Shown here: one piece after another, positions 7,237-16,158 of the stretch | How positions within the stretch are numbered: the stretch's first letter is position 1 | Layout: the number at the start of each line of letters is the position of its first letter | Assembly: GCF_014196055.1 (NCBI RefSeq) | Contig: NZ_JACICY010000011.1 | Location: 25,216-89,215, forward strand | Direction of reading: 5' to 3' | From: Novosphingobium hassiacum | Lineage (GTDB): Bacteria; Pseudomonadota; Alphaproteobacteria; Sphingomonadales; Sphingomonadaceae | Length of the DNA: 64,000 nucleotides | Notes under the pieces: generated by a model | Databases searched by the model: none | Told to the model about the DNA's origin: nothing | The model's input: the letters and a program-made list of their open reading frames with translations, nothing else | Program-made: the position numbers and the translations under genes

Positions 7237-8490
7237 TCATGCGGCCGCTGCCTTGATTGGCGTCACGTTCGCGGCTGGTTTGCCGGTCACATATTCTGCC
7301 CATGCGGTCATGAGTGTGCGGCGAAGGTCCATGAGGTCCGAGCGCAAATATGCTCGTTCTGTTTCGGTCCCGACGCTGTGCGCAAGCGCCATTTCCGCGA
7401 CCATAGGCGGAATCGTCGGCATGATTTCGGCGGCCCAGTCCCGGAAGCTGGAGCGGAAACCGTGGACGGTGAATTGCGCCTGCCCAGCCGTTCGCAGGGC
7501 CTTGGTAAGGGTCATGTCGGAAAGTGATGTTTTGCCGCCCTTGCCGGGGAAGATGAGCCCTTTGCCGTTGCCAAGCGCCTTGGCCCGCTCAAGCACTGCC
7601 ACGGCCTCAGGCGTGAGCGGGATTGCGTGACCTACCTTCATTTTCATGATTTCGGCGGGGCGCGTCCATGTGGCGGCGTCGAGGTCAACCTGCTCCCAAC
7701 GCGCATTGCGCACTTCGCCCGATCGCGCCGCGGTCAGAATTGTAAAGATCAGGGCGAGGCGTCCCGGCGTGCCATCTTGGCCGATCAGCGCTTGCACAAA
7801 TGCGGGAGCGTCCTTGAACGGCATGGCGGCGAAGTGGCCTGTGCGCCCATGCTTGGCGAGGCCCTTGCGGACTTCCTTGGCGTCGGGGAGGTCCGACTTT
7901 CTCCAGCCCTTCGACTTCGCGAAGCCGAGCACCTGATTTATCCGCACTCGCACCTTGCGCGCCATCACGGGTTTGTCTGTCCAAATCGAGGCGAGGGCAT
8001 CGCGCACCATCGCGTGATCGATCACGTCGACGCGTTCACGGCCAATATGTGGCACTACATGGGTTTCCAACGAGGCCTTGAATGCGGCGGCATGCTTGAC
8101 CGCCCAGCCTTTTTTAAATTCGGCATGTGCAAGGTCGACCGCTTCGGCAAAGGTCGGGATCTGACGGCGCTCCCGGTCGCGCTCTGCGATAGGATCAAGG
8201 CCGGCATGGGCGATCTTACGCAAGGCTGATGCCTTTTCGCGTGCCTGCTTCAGGGTCAGCGAGCGCAACAGCATGAGCGGGATTGCGCTGGTTGCCTCGT
8301 CCTCGCCCTTCTTGCTCTTGGGCGAGAGGTCGACCGCGCCAAGGCCGATGTCACGGCGCTTGCCGTTGGACACCACGCGTAGGACCCATGAGCGCGCCCC
8401 GGTCGGCTTCACAAGCAAATAGAGCCCGTCGCCGTCTGCATGGCGCCCTGGCTTTGCGCCCCTGACACTTTCAACAGTGAGCTTGCCCAT
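7237..8490 (-). CDS. int: Tyrosine recombinase/integrase, P4 type
   Basis: The 417-residue integrase has the DUF4102 arm-binding domain (about 1-95, DGLYLLVKPTGARSW), a SAM-like core-binding domain (about 112-205) and the catalytic domain (about 225-400). The active-site set is complete: R256 in TAARSGEV, H343 and R346 in HGFRSSFRDW, H371, and nucleophile Y381 in ERAYLRSD. It should integrate and excise the element that extends leftward. Upstream, two 17-bp direct repeats may be its arm-type sites. ATG at 8490 gives the expected MGKLTVESVRGAKPGRHADG family start. Confidence 0.95.
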   Translation of the reverse strand: MGKLTVESVRGAKPGRHADGDGLYLLVKPTGARSWVLRVVSNGKRRDIGLGAVDLSPKSKKGEDEATSAIPLMLLRSLTLKQAREKASALRKIAHAGLDPIAERDRERRQIPTFAEAVDLAHAEFKKGWAVKHAAAFKASLETHVVPHIGRERVDVIDHAMVRDALASIWTDKPVMARKVRVRINQVLGFAKSKGWRKSDLPDAKEVRKGLAKHGRTGHFAAMPFKDAPAFVQALIGQDGTPGRLALIFTILTAARSGEVRNARWEQVDLDAATWTRPAEIMKMKVGHAIPLTPEAVAVLERAKALGNGKGLIFPGKGGKTSLSDMTLTKALRTAGQAQFTVHGFRSSFRDWAAEIMPTIPPMVAEMALAHSVGTETERAYLRSDLMDLRRTLMTAWAEYVTGKPAANVTPIKAAAA

Positions 8491-8546
8491 GTCTCGGTTC
8501 CCTCATTCGTTCCCTCACATAACATTGGTTCTGGCTGGATTGCAAT

Positions 8547-8626
8547 GGAGAACATTGGAAAGGGATGCGGCCTACGCCCCGTGATATATAGGCTTTCTTG
8601 GATGATGCCGGAGAGCATTGGAAAGG
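8547..8626. repeat. Direct repeats upstream of the integrase (candidate arm-type sites)
   Basis: GGAGAACATTGGAAAGG (8547-8563) and GGAGAGCATTGGAAAGG (8610-8626) match at 16 of 17 bases and are 63 bp apart, in the same direction. A partial third copy, ACATTGG, is at 8522-8528. They lie in the 198-bp gap between the integrase start and the PepSY gene end, where integrase arm sites and the attachment site are expected. The core site itself is not visible. Confidence 0.45.
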
Positions 8627-8688
8627 AGTTATAGTCCTCGCGGGGCATCCATCTTCCATCCAGAATCCGGCTGTCGGCAATCGCCTGC

Positions 8689-10068
8689 TTATGGTGGACT
8701 TGCGCCCTCATCGAGCCCAAGCCAACGCGCCGCGCCAGGGATGCGTCGCAGGAGAAGCCATTCGATTGCCAGCACGAGCGGGATCGAAATCGCGAGCATC
8801 GGCAGCAAGGCAGCAAGTCCCACGATTATCGCAAGAAGCTTGAGCGAACTGCCCGATTGCGTGGCTGGGAGTGGGGCGCCGAGCCGATTTCGAGCTTTCT
8901 GCCGACGCCACATCAAAAATCCGCTGACCGAGAGTGTGATCAGCATCAGCGCGGTTGCCAGGCCGATGATCTGGTTCACGACACCGAACAGTGCGCCCTC
9001 ATGCCAAGCTATACCATAGCCCACGATGCGGTCGATCGGGTGGCTGTCGGCAAAGGTCTCACGCGCGATCAAGGCACCCGTTGCGGCATCGAAGCGCAGC
9101 GTTTGTGCAAGCGGGCGGTTTTGGGTGTCGGATCGCACGGTCCAGTCCGGTCTAGGCGGGGCTCCGAATGCCTGAGGCGCGCCGGGTGGAACGATCATGA
9201 CCGGGAAAGGCAAGTGCTGCGACTGCGCCTTGGCGACGAACGTCGAGAGTGTAGGCCCTTCCGTAGTGCGCGTTACACGGCTGTTCTCCGGGCCTGCCAT
9301 TACGTTGTGATCGTGCATGGCGTGGGGATCGACTTCGGCTGCCTCTCCGCCCGTTGACCAAGCCTGACGGCCCTTGACCAACCCCAGTTCACTGCGGACC
9401 GCCTTGAAGCCGCTGCCCCAGACCGAGGCCCAAGGCAGGCCCGTGGCCAACAGCACTAGTGCCAGTCCTGCGACCCAGAATCCGGTCACGGCGTGGACGT
9501 CGCGCAGCAAGGTACGCCGCCCCCGACCGAAGCGAGGCCAGACTACGCCGCCCAGGCCTGCACGCCTTGGCCACCAGAGATACAGGCCCGACAGGATCAT
9601 CACGATGGCCCAGCTTGCGGCAAGCTCGACGAGCCAGCTTCCGCGGCGACCGAGCAGCAACTGGCCATGCACGTCGTGCGCAATCTGCGCGATTCGCGTC
9701 GCCGGATCAATCGACCCGAGCACCTTGCCCTGAGGTGAAACGAAGACATCGAGCACTTGGCGATCATTCGGTCTACTCAGCAGGATCATCGCCGCATCGC
9801 CCGTCCGGGCCGGAAGCCGATAGGCCTGCATCTGCTTGCCGGGAAACGCCGAAAGCGCAGCGGCGACCTGCGCTTCGGGTGCGACACTGCCCCGCGTGGG
9901 CAATCCGGCAAACGCGCGCTCCTCCCAGGCATCGATCTGAGGCTTGAACAGGTAGATCGCGCCCGTGATCGAAAGCACCGCGATCATCGGCATGACAAAC
10001 AGCCCGGCATAGAAATGCCAGCGCCAAATCTTGCGATAAATCGCGGCGGCTTTCGACTCACGGTTCAT
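8689..10068 (-). CDS. PepSY-associated transmembrane protein (iron-uptake reductase-like)
   Basis: From ATG 10068 (GGGGG just upstream) the product is 459 residues. A first membrane helix lies at about 15-38 (FYAGLFVMPMIAVLSITGAI), then a PepSY-type extracytoplasmic region, further helices near 145-165, 190-210, 350-375 and 405-435. This matches the PepSY_TM family, inner-membrane proteins often paired with siderophore receptors and thought to reduce or handle ferric siderophores. It follows the TonB receptor by 14 bp and is very probably cotranscribed with it. The substrate cannot be deduced. Confidence 0.85.
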   Translation of the reverse strand: MNRESKAAAIYRKIWRWHFYAGLFVMPMIAVLSITGAIYLFKPQIDAWEERAFAGLPTRGSVAPEAQVAAALSAFPGKQMQAYRLPARTGDAAMILLSRPNDRQVLDVFVSPQGKVLGSIDPATRIAQIAHDVHGQLLLGRRGSWLVELAASWAIVMILSGLYLWWPRRAGLGGVVWPRFGRGRRTLLRDVHAVTGFWVAGLALVLLATGLPWASVWGSGFKAVRSELGLVKGRQAWSTGGEAAEVDPHAMHDHNVMAGPENSRVTRTTEGPTLSTFVAKAQSQHLPFPVMIVPPGAPQAFGAPPRPDWTVRSDTQNRPLAQTLRFDAATGALIARETFADSHPIDRIVGYGIAWHEGALFGVVNQIIGLATALMLITLSVSGFLMWRRQKARNRLGAPLPATQSGSSLKLLAIIVGLAALLPMLAISIPLVLAIEWLLLRRIPGAARWLGLDEGASPP

Positions 10069-10082
10069 GTTATTGCCCCCCT

Positions 10083-12059
10083 TCAGAACCTTGAGCGAAT
10101 ACCTGCATAGACCGCTCGGCGTTCGACCGGATAATAGATCGCCGAAGCTGCGGTAGCGGCGATGACCGCCGAGACGTCTCCGAGCGCCTTCTTGCCGGTC
10201 AGGTTGCGCACGTCGGCAAAGACGTCGAGGCCCGGTCGGACGGTCGCGCCTGCGGTCAGGCCGATAAGCGCATAGCCTGCGGTTCGGACGGTGTTGCGAT
10301 AATCGGCGAAGGCCCCTTGCGGCAGCCATTCCAGCGTTGGCGCGATATGCATGGCGTCGCTGCCGATGCGGACTTCGCTGCGCAGGGCGTGGCGCGGGAT
10401 AACGGGCAGGCGGTTGTTGCCGAACTGCACATCACCCCGGAAGCGGAAGTCCGAATACTGCCAGGTCTGGCGCAGGCGCAGCCAATCGCTTGGGGTCCAG
10501 GTCAGCCCCGCCTCGATGCCCTGATGCCGCGTGCGACCGGCGTTGAAGGTGGCCGCCGGGATGCCGACGTTGGCGTCAGGCGTATATTGCAGCATCTCGC
10601 CGGTCAGGTCGGCGCGATAGGCCGAAATGTCCCATTGCACCGGCCCCAGACGACCGCGAGAGCCGATTTCCGCGGTCCAGGCGCGTTGTTCGGCGACCGG
10701 TACGAAGGCTGCCTGCTGGGCGAGCTCGACGAATGTCGGGAATTCGGCCGACCGGCTGTAGTTGGCGTAGACCTCGACGCCATCGGCCGCACGCCAGAGC
10801 ACGCCGAACTTGGGCGAGACGGCGTCGAACGATGCGCGTCCGATCACGCGCGAGGGCACGGTGCGGACCTGCTCGCGAAAGCCATCGGCATAGATTGCGC
10901 CGACTATCAGGCTTAGTTCAGGGACCGGCGTCACGCGCAGTTCGCCATAGACGGTCGAAGTCCGCGCACGTTGCTGCGCGCGGAAGGTTTCGGCTCCGCG
11001 TTTCCCGGCGATGTTGACGAACTGGCGTGCACGGGTCGTGCCCCAGCGCGATTCTCCACCCAGCGTCAGCGAGACGATCCCGGCATTGAACTCGGACCGC
11101 GCAAACACGCCGCGATCTTCGGACTTCTGGTCAATGACCATGAAGATCGGGTGATAGAGCTGCTTGTGGTTATAGAAGCCCCCCAACGAAAGCGAGACGT
11201 CGCCGAGATCGACGGTGGTGCGGTTCTGCAATCGCAGCGAATCGATGTCGCGGGCCTGATCGCCCGCGAAGTTGCCCTTTTCCGGGGTCGACAGGGCATC
11301 CGCTATGGTCAGCGCACCGGGCAGCTGCTGGCGGATGGTGTTGGAACTGACGTAGAAGCGGGTGCTGACCGCGTCACTGATCCCGATCCCAACATTGCCA
11401 TTGAACCGCAGCGAGTGCCGGTCGGCGTGCTGGCGGTCACCATCATGGCGGTCGGCGCTGATCGCGCCCCATGCGTTGACCTGCTCATTGCCAAATCCGC
11501 CGGATACCAGGCCTCGCACCAGATTGAAGCTACCTGCGTCGAGCCTTGCGTAGAGGCCGGGCGCGGTATCGCCGCGCGGGGTGACGCCGTTGATCGCTCC
11601 GCCGAGTGTCCCCGAACCGAAGCGCAGCGCATTGGCACCGCGATAGACCTCGAGATGATCGAAGAAAATCGGCTCGAGTTCCTGAAAGTCGCCGTTGTCG
11701 TCGGCAAGGTTGATCGGCACGCCATCCTGCAGCAGCGTAAGCCCACGCATGTGAAATCCGCGCGATAGCCCTGAGCCGCGGATCGAGATGCGCACTTCCT
11801 GCCCGAAGCGCGGCTGGGTGTAGATCCCGGGCGAGAACGCGAGCGCATCGCGCAGCGAGACCGCGGTCTTGTCGGCATAATCTTCATAAGTGACGACGTC
11901 GGTGCCGCCCGGCGTGTCTGCGGCTTGCTGGCGGGCAGCATCGGCAGCGGCCTTGCCGGTTACGATGATCGTCGGATCGGCGTCGGAATCGGCGTGGGCG
12001 ACGGATGGCAAGGCGAGCGCGGCGGCGAGCGCCGCCGTCGTGGTAACGGAAAACTTCAT
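10083..12059 (-). CDS. TonB-dependent siderophore receptor
   Basis: This outer-membrane receptor of 658 residues has a signal peptide (cleavage about 23, SVAHA-DSD), a plug domain at about 50-165 with the motif RISIRGSGLSRGFHMRGLTL in its core, and a 22-strand barrel ending in an aromatic residue (AGIRSRF). The plug sequence resembles the FecA/IutA-like group for ferric siderophores. It uses TonB-ExbBD energy. It is first in an operon with the PepSY membrane protein; the DUF2946 gene lies upstream in the same direction. I saw no convincing Fur box by eye. Confidence 0.9.
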   Translation of the reverse strand: MKFSVTTTAALAAALALPSVAHADSDADPTIIVTGKAAADAARQQAADTPGGTDVVTYEDYADKTAVSLRDALAFSPGIYTQPRFGQEVRISIRGSGLSRGFHMRGLTLLQDGVPINLADDNGDFQELEPIFFDHLEVYRGANALRFGSGTLGGAINGVTPRGDTAPGLYARLDAGSFNLVRGLVSGGFGNEQVNAWGAISADRHDGDRQHADRHSLRFNGNVGIGISDAVSTRFYVSSNTIRQQLPGALTIADALSTPEKGNFAGDQARDIDSLRLQNRTTVDLGDVSLSLGGFYNHKQLYHPIFMVIDQKSEDRGVFARSEFNAGIVSLTLGGESRWGTTRARQFVNIAGKRGAETFRAQQRARTSTVYGELRVTPVPELSLIVGAIYADGFREQVRTVPSRVIGRASFDAVSPKFGVLWRAADGVEVYANYSRSAEFPTFVELAQQAAFVPVAEQRAWTAEIGSRGRLGPVQWDISAYRADLTGEMLQYTPDANVGIPAATFNAGRTRHQGIEAGLTWTPSDWLRLRQTWQYSDFRFRGDVQFGNNRLPVIPRHALRSEVRIGSDAMHIAPTLEWLPQGAFADYRNTVRTAGYALIGLTAGATVRPGLDVFADVRNLTGKKALGDVSAVIAATAASAIYYPVERRAVYAGIRSRF

Positions 12060-12159
12060 GGAATAACTTTCTGGCGCGCCAGTCAGCGCATGCGCAGGCG
12101 GTCATTGCCGCGTGATGCGATCTGGCGATTGATCCGGGAGGTGAGGTCTTTGACCGGTG

Positions 12160-12561
12160 TCAGATCAACGCTGGCGGGCCGCACTGTGGCGGCAGGACAT
12201 GGCGCATCGGCACCAGTCGCAGGCGCGGCGTGGCGAGCACGCCGAGCAGCAGGATGAGCGCCAATGCGATCGCAAGCTGGATCGAGTCGGTACCGCCGGT
12301 CGATGCCAGGCTCAGGACCGAGAACGGACAGGCCTCGTGCGATTTGGCGTCCGCGCCGTGCTTGCGCTCGGCCTTGGGGATGGCGACCTCTATCGCTCCG
12401 CGCGCACCAGTAGAGTCTGCACAAACCAGCACGGTCAGGGATGTCGCGCGGGCCTCGACCATAAAGCCTGCAGGGACGAGCGCTTTCATGCACAAGGCAA
12501 AGGCCAGCAACGTCATTGCTAGCCCCCGCCTTTGCAGGAAAATTGACCGAAGCGCCCTCAT
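12160..12561 (-). CDS. DUF2946 family small membrane protein
   Basis: The 133-residue protein (start MRALRSIFLQ, ATG 12561) has an N-terminal hydrophobic helix ending in ALCMKALVPAGFM, a typical DUF2946 signature. A periplasmic segment with a few Cys and His (LTVLVCADS, SHEACPF) follows, then a second membrane helix at about 95-115. Family members sit near iron/copper receptor genes and their function is unsettled. It lies just upstream of the TonB receptor and in the same direction. A start 12 codons further up is possible. Confidence 0.7.
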   Translation of the reverse strand: MRALRSIFLQRRGLAMTLLAFALCMKALVPAGFMVEARATSLTVLVCADSTGARGAIEVAIPKAERKHGADAKSHEACPFSVLSLASTGGTDSIQLAIALALILLLGVLATPRLRLVPMRHVLPPQCGPPALI

Positions 12562-12786
12562 CGCGGCGGCCATATAAGCGAGCGGCAAGATTGTCATCGC
12601 CGTTCACGAAAACTTCAATTTCACCCGGCCTGTGATCAAACGGGCTGGGGCGATGTGCGCCGGGCTCAAAAAAGCCGCCGTATCTTGCAACCGAAACGGG
12701 CTTGTTACGTTTGGTGCTAGCGCCGCCGTTTTTGCTTCCAGCGTCCGCCATCCAAAAGATCAGCTTCTTTCGAAAGCGAGACCGAC

Positions 12787-15700
12787 TTGAACGAACACGT
12801 CCGCCCGCCAGAGGTATTTCCGGGCACTGGTGAGATGGCCACGCTCATGCGGCAGACGGATTGGGCAAACACCGCGTTGGGGCCGGTCGAAAGCTGGTCG
12901 CAAGCGCTGAAAACGTCGGTACGCATTCTGCTGACCAGCAAGTTCGATATGTGGCTCGGTTGGGGTAAGGACGTCGCGTTTCTCTATAACGACGCTTACC
13001 GCCCCACGCTGGGGAGCAAACACCCCCGCTCGCTGGCCATGCCCACGCGGGAATTGTGGGCCGAGATCTGGTCCGACATCGAGCCGCTTATCCGTCAGGT
13101 CTACGACAAGGGCGAGGCGACATGGAGCGAGGCTCTGCCGCTACTGCTTGAGCGCAACGGTTTTCCTGAAGAAACCTACCACACGTTCTCGTATAGCCCG
13201 GTATTCGATGACGACGGGTCGGTCGGCGGGCTGCTCTGCGCGGTGGTCGAGGAGACCAAGCGCGTCATCGACCGTCGGCGTCTCGAATCCCTCGGCGACC
13301 TTTCGCGCCAGTTGACCAGCGCCGAGTCGCCACTCGATGTGTTTGGCGCGGCGCAAGCAGTGATGCAGGGTAATCCTCAGGATATCCCGTTCAGCCTCAC
13401 CTACCTGTTCGATGATATCCGCGCGACCCTGATCGACTTCACCGGGTTCGAGACCGTACACGAAGGCATCCCGCGCGACGTCGTGCTGGGGCAGGGGGGC
13501 GATTGGTCGCTCGATGAAGATGGCGCGATGCTCGACCTGCGTGGGCTGGAAGGATTGCCGACCGGATCGTGGTCGCGGCCGCCTGAGCGGGCGGTCGTGG
13601 TCAAGTTGCAGCGTCAGGGCGCCGAGACTGCGCACGGGGCGATCGTCGTCGGGCTCAATCCGCATCTGCTGGCCGACGACGATTACCTTGGATATCTCAA
13701 GCTGCTGGGCGGGCAGATCGCATCGGGGCTGGCCAGCGCAGAAGCCTACGATGCCACGCGGCGGCGCGCCGCGGCGCTTGCCGAAGCGGTGGCGCTGCGC
13801 GAGGAGGCCGAACAGGCGCTGCGCCGCGCGAACGAGATGCTTTCGACCGAAGTCGAGGCGCGCACCCGGGAGCGCGATAACTTGCGCGAACTGTTTCGCC
13901 GCGCGCCTGGGTTCATGTGTATTCTGAGCGGACCGGACCACGTCTTCGAATCGATGAACGAAGCCTATCATCAGTTGATCGGCCATCGTGACGCGATCGG
14001 CCGGACAGTGCGTGAAGCCTTGCCCGAGATCGGCAGCCAGGGCTTCTTCGAATTGCTCGATGAGGTCTACAGGACAGGTCAGCCGTTCGTCGGCCGGAAG
14101 GTCGAGGCGGATATTCAGCGAGCGCCCGGAGGTCCGTTGGAGCGGCGGTTCCTCAATCTCGTGTACCAGCCGATCTTCGATGAGAACCGTACGATAACCG
14201 GGATATTCGTCGAGGGGCACGATATCACCGATCAGGTGCGCGGCGAAGAAGCCCTGCGTCGCCTCAACGCCGATCTCGAGCGCCAAGTCATCGAGCGGAC
14301 GCAGGCGCGCGGTCGCACCTGGCAGGTCAGTCCTGACCTGCTGGGCGCGCTCAATTCCGAAGGCTACTTCGTCACGTCGAACCCCGCCTGGCTGACCGTG
14401 CTCGGCTGGACCGAGGAAGAGGTTGCGGGGCAGTCGATTTTCGAACTGCTTCACCCCGAAGACGTCGAGGCGACTGAGGGTGGCTTCCTGCTGACACAAC
14501 AGGGGCAGGCCGCAATCCGCTTTCCCAACCGCTACCGCTGCAAGGATGGCAGCTACCGGTGGATCAGCTGGACTGGTGTGCCCGAAGACGGGATGGTCTA
14601 CTGCAGCGGGCGCGACATTACCGACGACGTGGCTGCACAGGAGGAGCGCGACCGGCTGTGGACGCTGAGCGAAGACCTGCTTGCAAGGGCCGACTACGCT
14701 GGCAATCTCGTTGCGGTGAACCCGGCGTGGACCAAGGTCCTGGGCTGGCCGGAAGCAAAGCTTCTGGCAGATCCCTACGGCGATATCATCCATCCTGAGA
14801 ACATCGAGACGATCACGTCGGCTCTTTCGGAAATGAGCAGCACAGGACTTCCGACACGGTTCGAAAGCCGCATCCTTGCGGCGGACGGCGTATGGAGGCC
14901 GATCGGCTGGACGGTTTCTCCCGAACCGGGGGGGCAATACTTCATCGCAGTCGGCCGCGATCTGACCGATGACAAGGCGCGCGAGGCCGAACTGATCGAA
15001 GCGCAGGAGGCGTTGCGGCAATCGCAGAAGATGGAAGCCGTCGGCCAACTTACAGGCGGTATCGCGCACGATTTCAACAATCTGCTCGCCGGGATCAGCG
15101 GGGGGCTGGAGATCATCGAACGCCGCCTGTCGCAGGGGCGGAACGAGGGGCTCGACCGGTTCATCAGAGGTGCGCAATCCTCGGCCCAACGCGCGGCAGC
15201 GCTGACCCAGCGGTTGCTGGCATTCTCGCGCCGCCAGACGCTCGACCCCCGACCTACCGACGTCAATCGCCTGGTTCACGGCATGGAAGACCTGATCGGG
15301 CGCACCGTCGGTCCGGCGATCGAGGTGGAAGTGGTCGGCGCAGCGGGATTATGGCCCAGCCGGGTCGATGCAGGGCAGCTAGAAAGCGCGCTGTTGAATC
15401 TGGCGATCAACGCGCGCGACGCGATGCCGGGCGGCGGACGCATCACCATCGAAACCGCGAACAAGTGGCTCGACGAACGCGGAGCGCGCGAACGGGATCT
15501 GACGCCCGGGCAATATATCTCGATCTGCGTAACCGATACCGGGACCGGCATCGCCAAGGACATCGTCGAGCGTATTTTCGATCCGTTCTTCACGACCAAG
15601 CCGATCGGGCAGGGAACCGGCCTCGGCCTGTCGATGATCCATGGCTTCGTGCGCCAGTCGGGCGGGCAGATCCGCGTCTACAGCGAAGTCGACAAGGGCA

Positions 15701-16158
15701 CCACGATGTGCCTCTACCTGCCGCGCTACACCGGCGCGGTTGCAGACGATGCGCTAATTTCTGAAGCCGAGATCGCGACCATGGGGGCAGGCGAGGTCGT
15801 GCTGGTAATCGACGACGAGCCGACCGTCAGGATGCTGATCGTCGATGTGCTGGAGGAGGCGGGTTACCTTCCGCTGGAGGCGCACGACGGGCAGTCAGGG
15901 CTCAAGATCCTGCAGTCCGACGCGAAGATCGACCTGCTGATCACCGATGTCGGGCTGCCCGGTGGCATGAATGGGCGGCAAGTGGCTGACGCTGCGCGGC
16001 TGACTCGTCCGGACCTCAAGATACTGTTCGTCACCGGTTATGCCGAGAACGCGGCGGTCGGCAACGGGCATCTCGAGCCGGGAATGGAAGTCATCACCAA
16101 GCCGTTCGTTATGACCGAACTTGCGGCCAAGATCACCGAGATTATCGACGGGGTGTGA
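12787..16158 (+). CDS. Multi-PAS hybrid histidine kinase
   Basis: The large cytoplasmic sensor has 1123 residues and no membrane helix. An N-terminal sensor block (about 12-160, TDWANTALGPVESWSQALK) is followed by a GAF-like region (about 165-320) and three PAS domains (about 365-495, 515-620, 630-735). Next come HisKA with phospho-acceptor H761 in GGIAHDFNNLL, a HATPase domain (about 860-980), and a C-terminal receiver (about 1005-1120) with D1054 in LLITDVGLPGG. The TTG at 12787 gives the expected family N-terminus; ATG 12835 would cut it. No cognate regulator adjoins it, so the signal and target are unknown. Confidence 0.85.
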   Translation: MNEHVRPPEVFPGTGEMATLMRQTDWANTALGPVESWSQALKTSVRILLTSKFDMWLGWGKDVAFLYNDAYRPTLGSKHPRSLAMPTRELWAEIWSDIEPLIRQVYDKGEATWSEALPLLLERNGFPEETYHTFSYSPVFDDDGSVGGLLCAVVEETKRVIDRRRLESLGDLSRQLTSAESPLDVFGAAQAVMQGNPQDIPFSLTYLFDDIRATLIDFTGFETVHEGIPRDVVLGQGGDWSLDEDGAMLDLRGLEGLPTGSWSRPPERAVVVKLQRQGAETAHGAIVVGLNPHLLADDDYLGYLKLLGGQIASGLASAEAYDATRRRAAALAEAVALREEAEQALRRANEMLSTEVEARTRERDNLRELFRRAPGFMCILSGPDHVFESMNEAYHQLIGHRDAIGRTVREALPEIGSQGFFELLDEVYRTGQPFVGRKVEADIQRAPGGPLERRFLNLVYQPIFDENRTITGIFVEGHDITDQVRGEEALRRLNADLERQVIERTQARGRTWQVSPDLLGALNSEGYFVTSNPAWLTVLGWTEEEVAGQSIFELLHPEDVEATEGGFLLTQQGQAAIRFPNRYRCKDGSYRWISWTGVPEDGMVYCSGRDITDDVAAQEERDRLWTLSEDLLARADYAGNLVAVNPAWTKVLGWPEAKLLADPYGDIIHPENIETITSALSEMSSTGLPTRFESRILAADGVWRPIGWTVSPEPGGQYFIAVGRDLTDDKAREAELIEAQEALRQSQKMEAVGQLTGGIAHDFNNLLAGISGGLEIIERRLSQGRNEGLDRFIRGAQSSAQRAAALTQRLLAFSRRQTLDPRPTDVNRLVHGMEDLIGRTVGPAIEVEVVGAAGLWPSRVDAGQLESALLNLAINARDAMPGGGRITIETANKWLDERGARERDLTPGQYISICVTDTGTGIAKDIVERIFDPFFTTKPIGQGTGLGLSMIHGFVRQSGGQIRVYSEVDKGTTMCLYLPRYTGAVADDALISEAEIATMGAGEVVLVIDDEPTVRMLIVDVLEEAGYLPLEAHDGQSGLKILQSDAKIDLLITDVGLPGGMNGRQVADAARLTRPDLKILFVTGYAENAAVGNGHLEPGMEVITKPFVMTELAAKITEIIDGV

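Larger units (their letters stand above)
1..8690 (-). mobile_element. Integrated phage-like element, right part (left end outside window)
   Basis: A minus-strand block holds a tyrosine integrase at its right edge, an AlpA-type regulator, a replication helicase with adjacent repeats, and tail-protein genes running off the left edge. Most genes between the integrase and the helicase are unrecognised, short and overlapping, which is typical of prophages and satellites. Chromosome-like genes for iron uptake start at 8689. I did not find the attachment core. No tRNA lies at the integrase end, so the right limit (between 8491 and 8690) is an estimate. Capsid, terminase and lysis genes are not in view, so a full prophage cannot be told from a satellite. 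Confidence 0.85.

Noticed and set aside
13141..15279. Long open frame of 712 codons on the minus strand
   Set aside because: It lies opposite the multi-PAS hybrid kinase, whose domains and catalytic residues are complete; long antisense frames are common in GC-rich genes.
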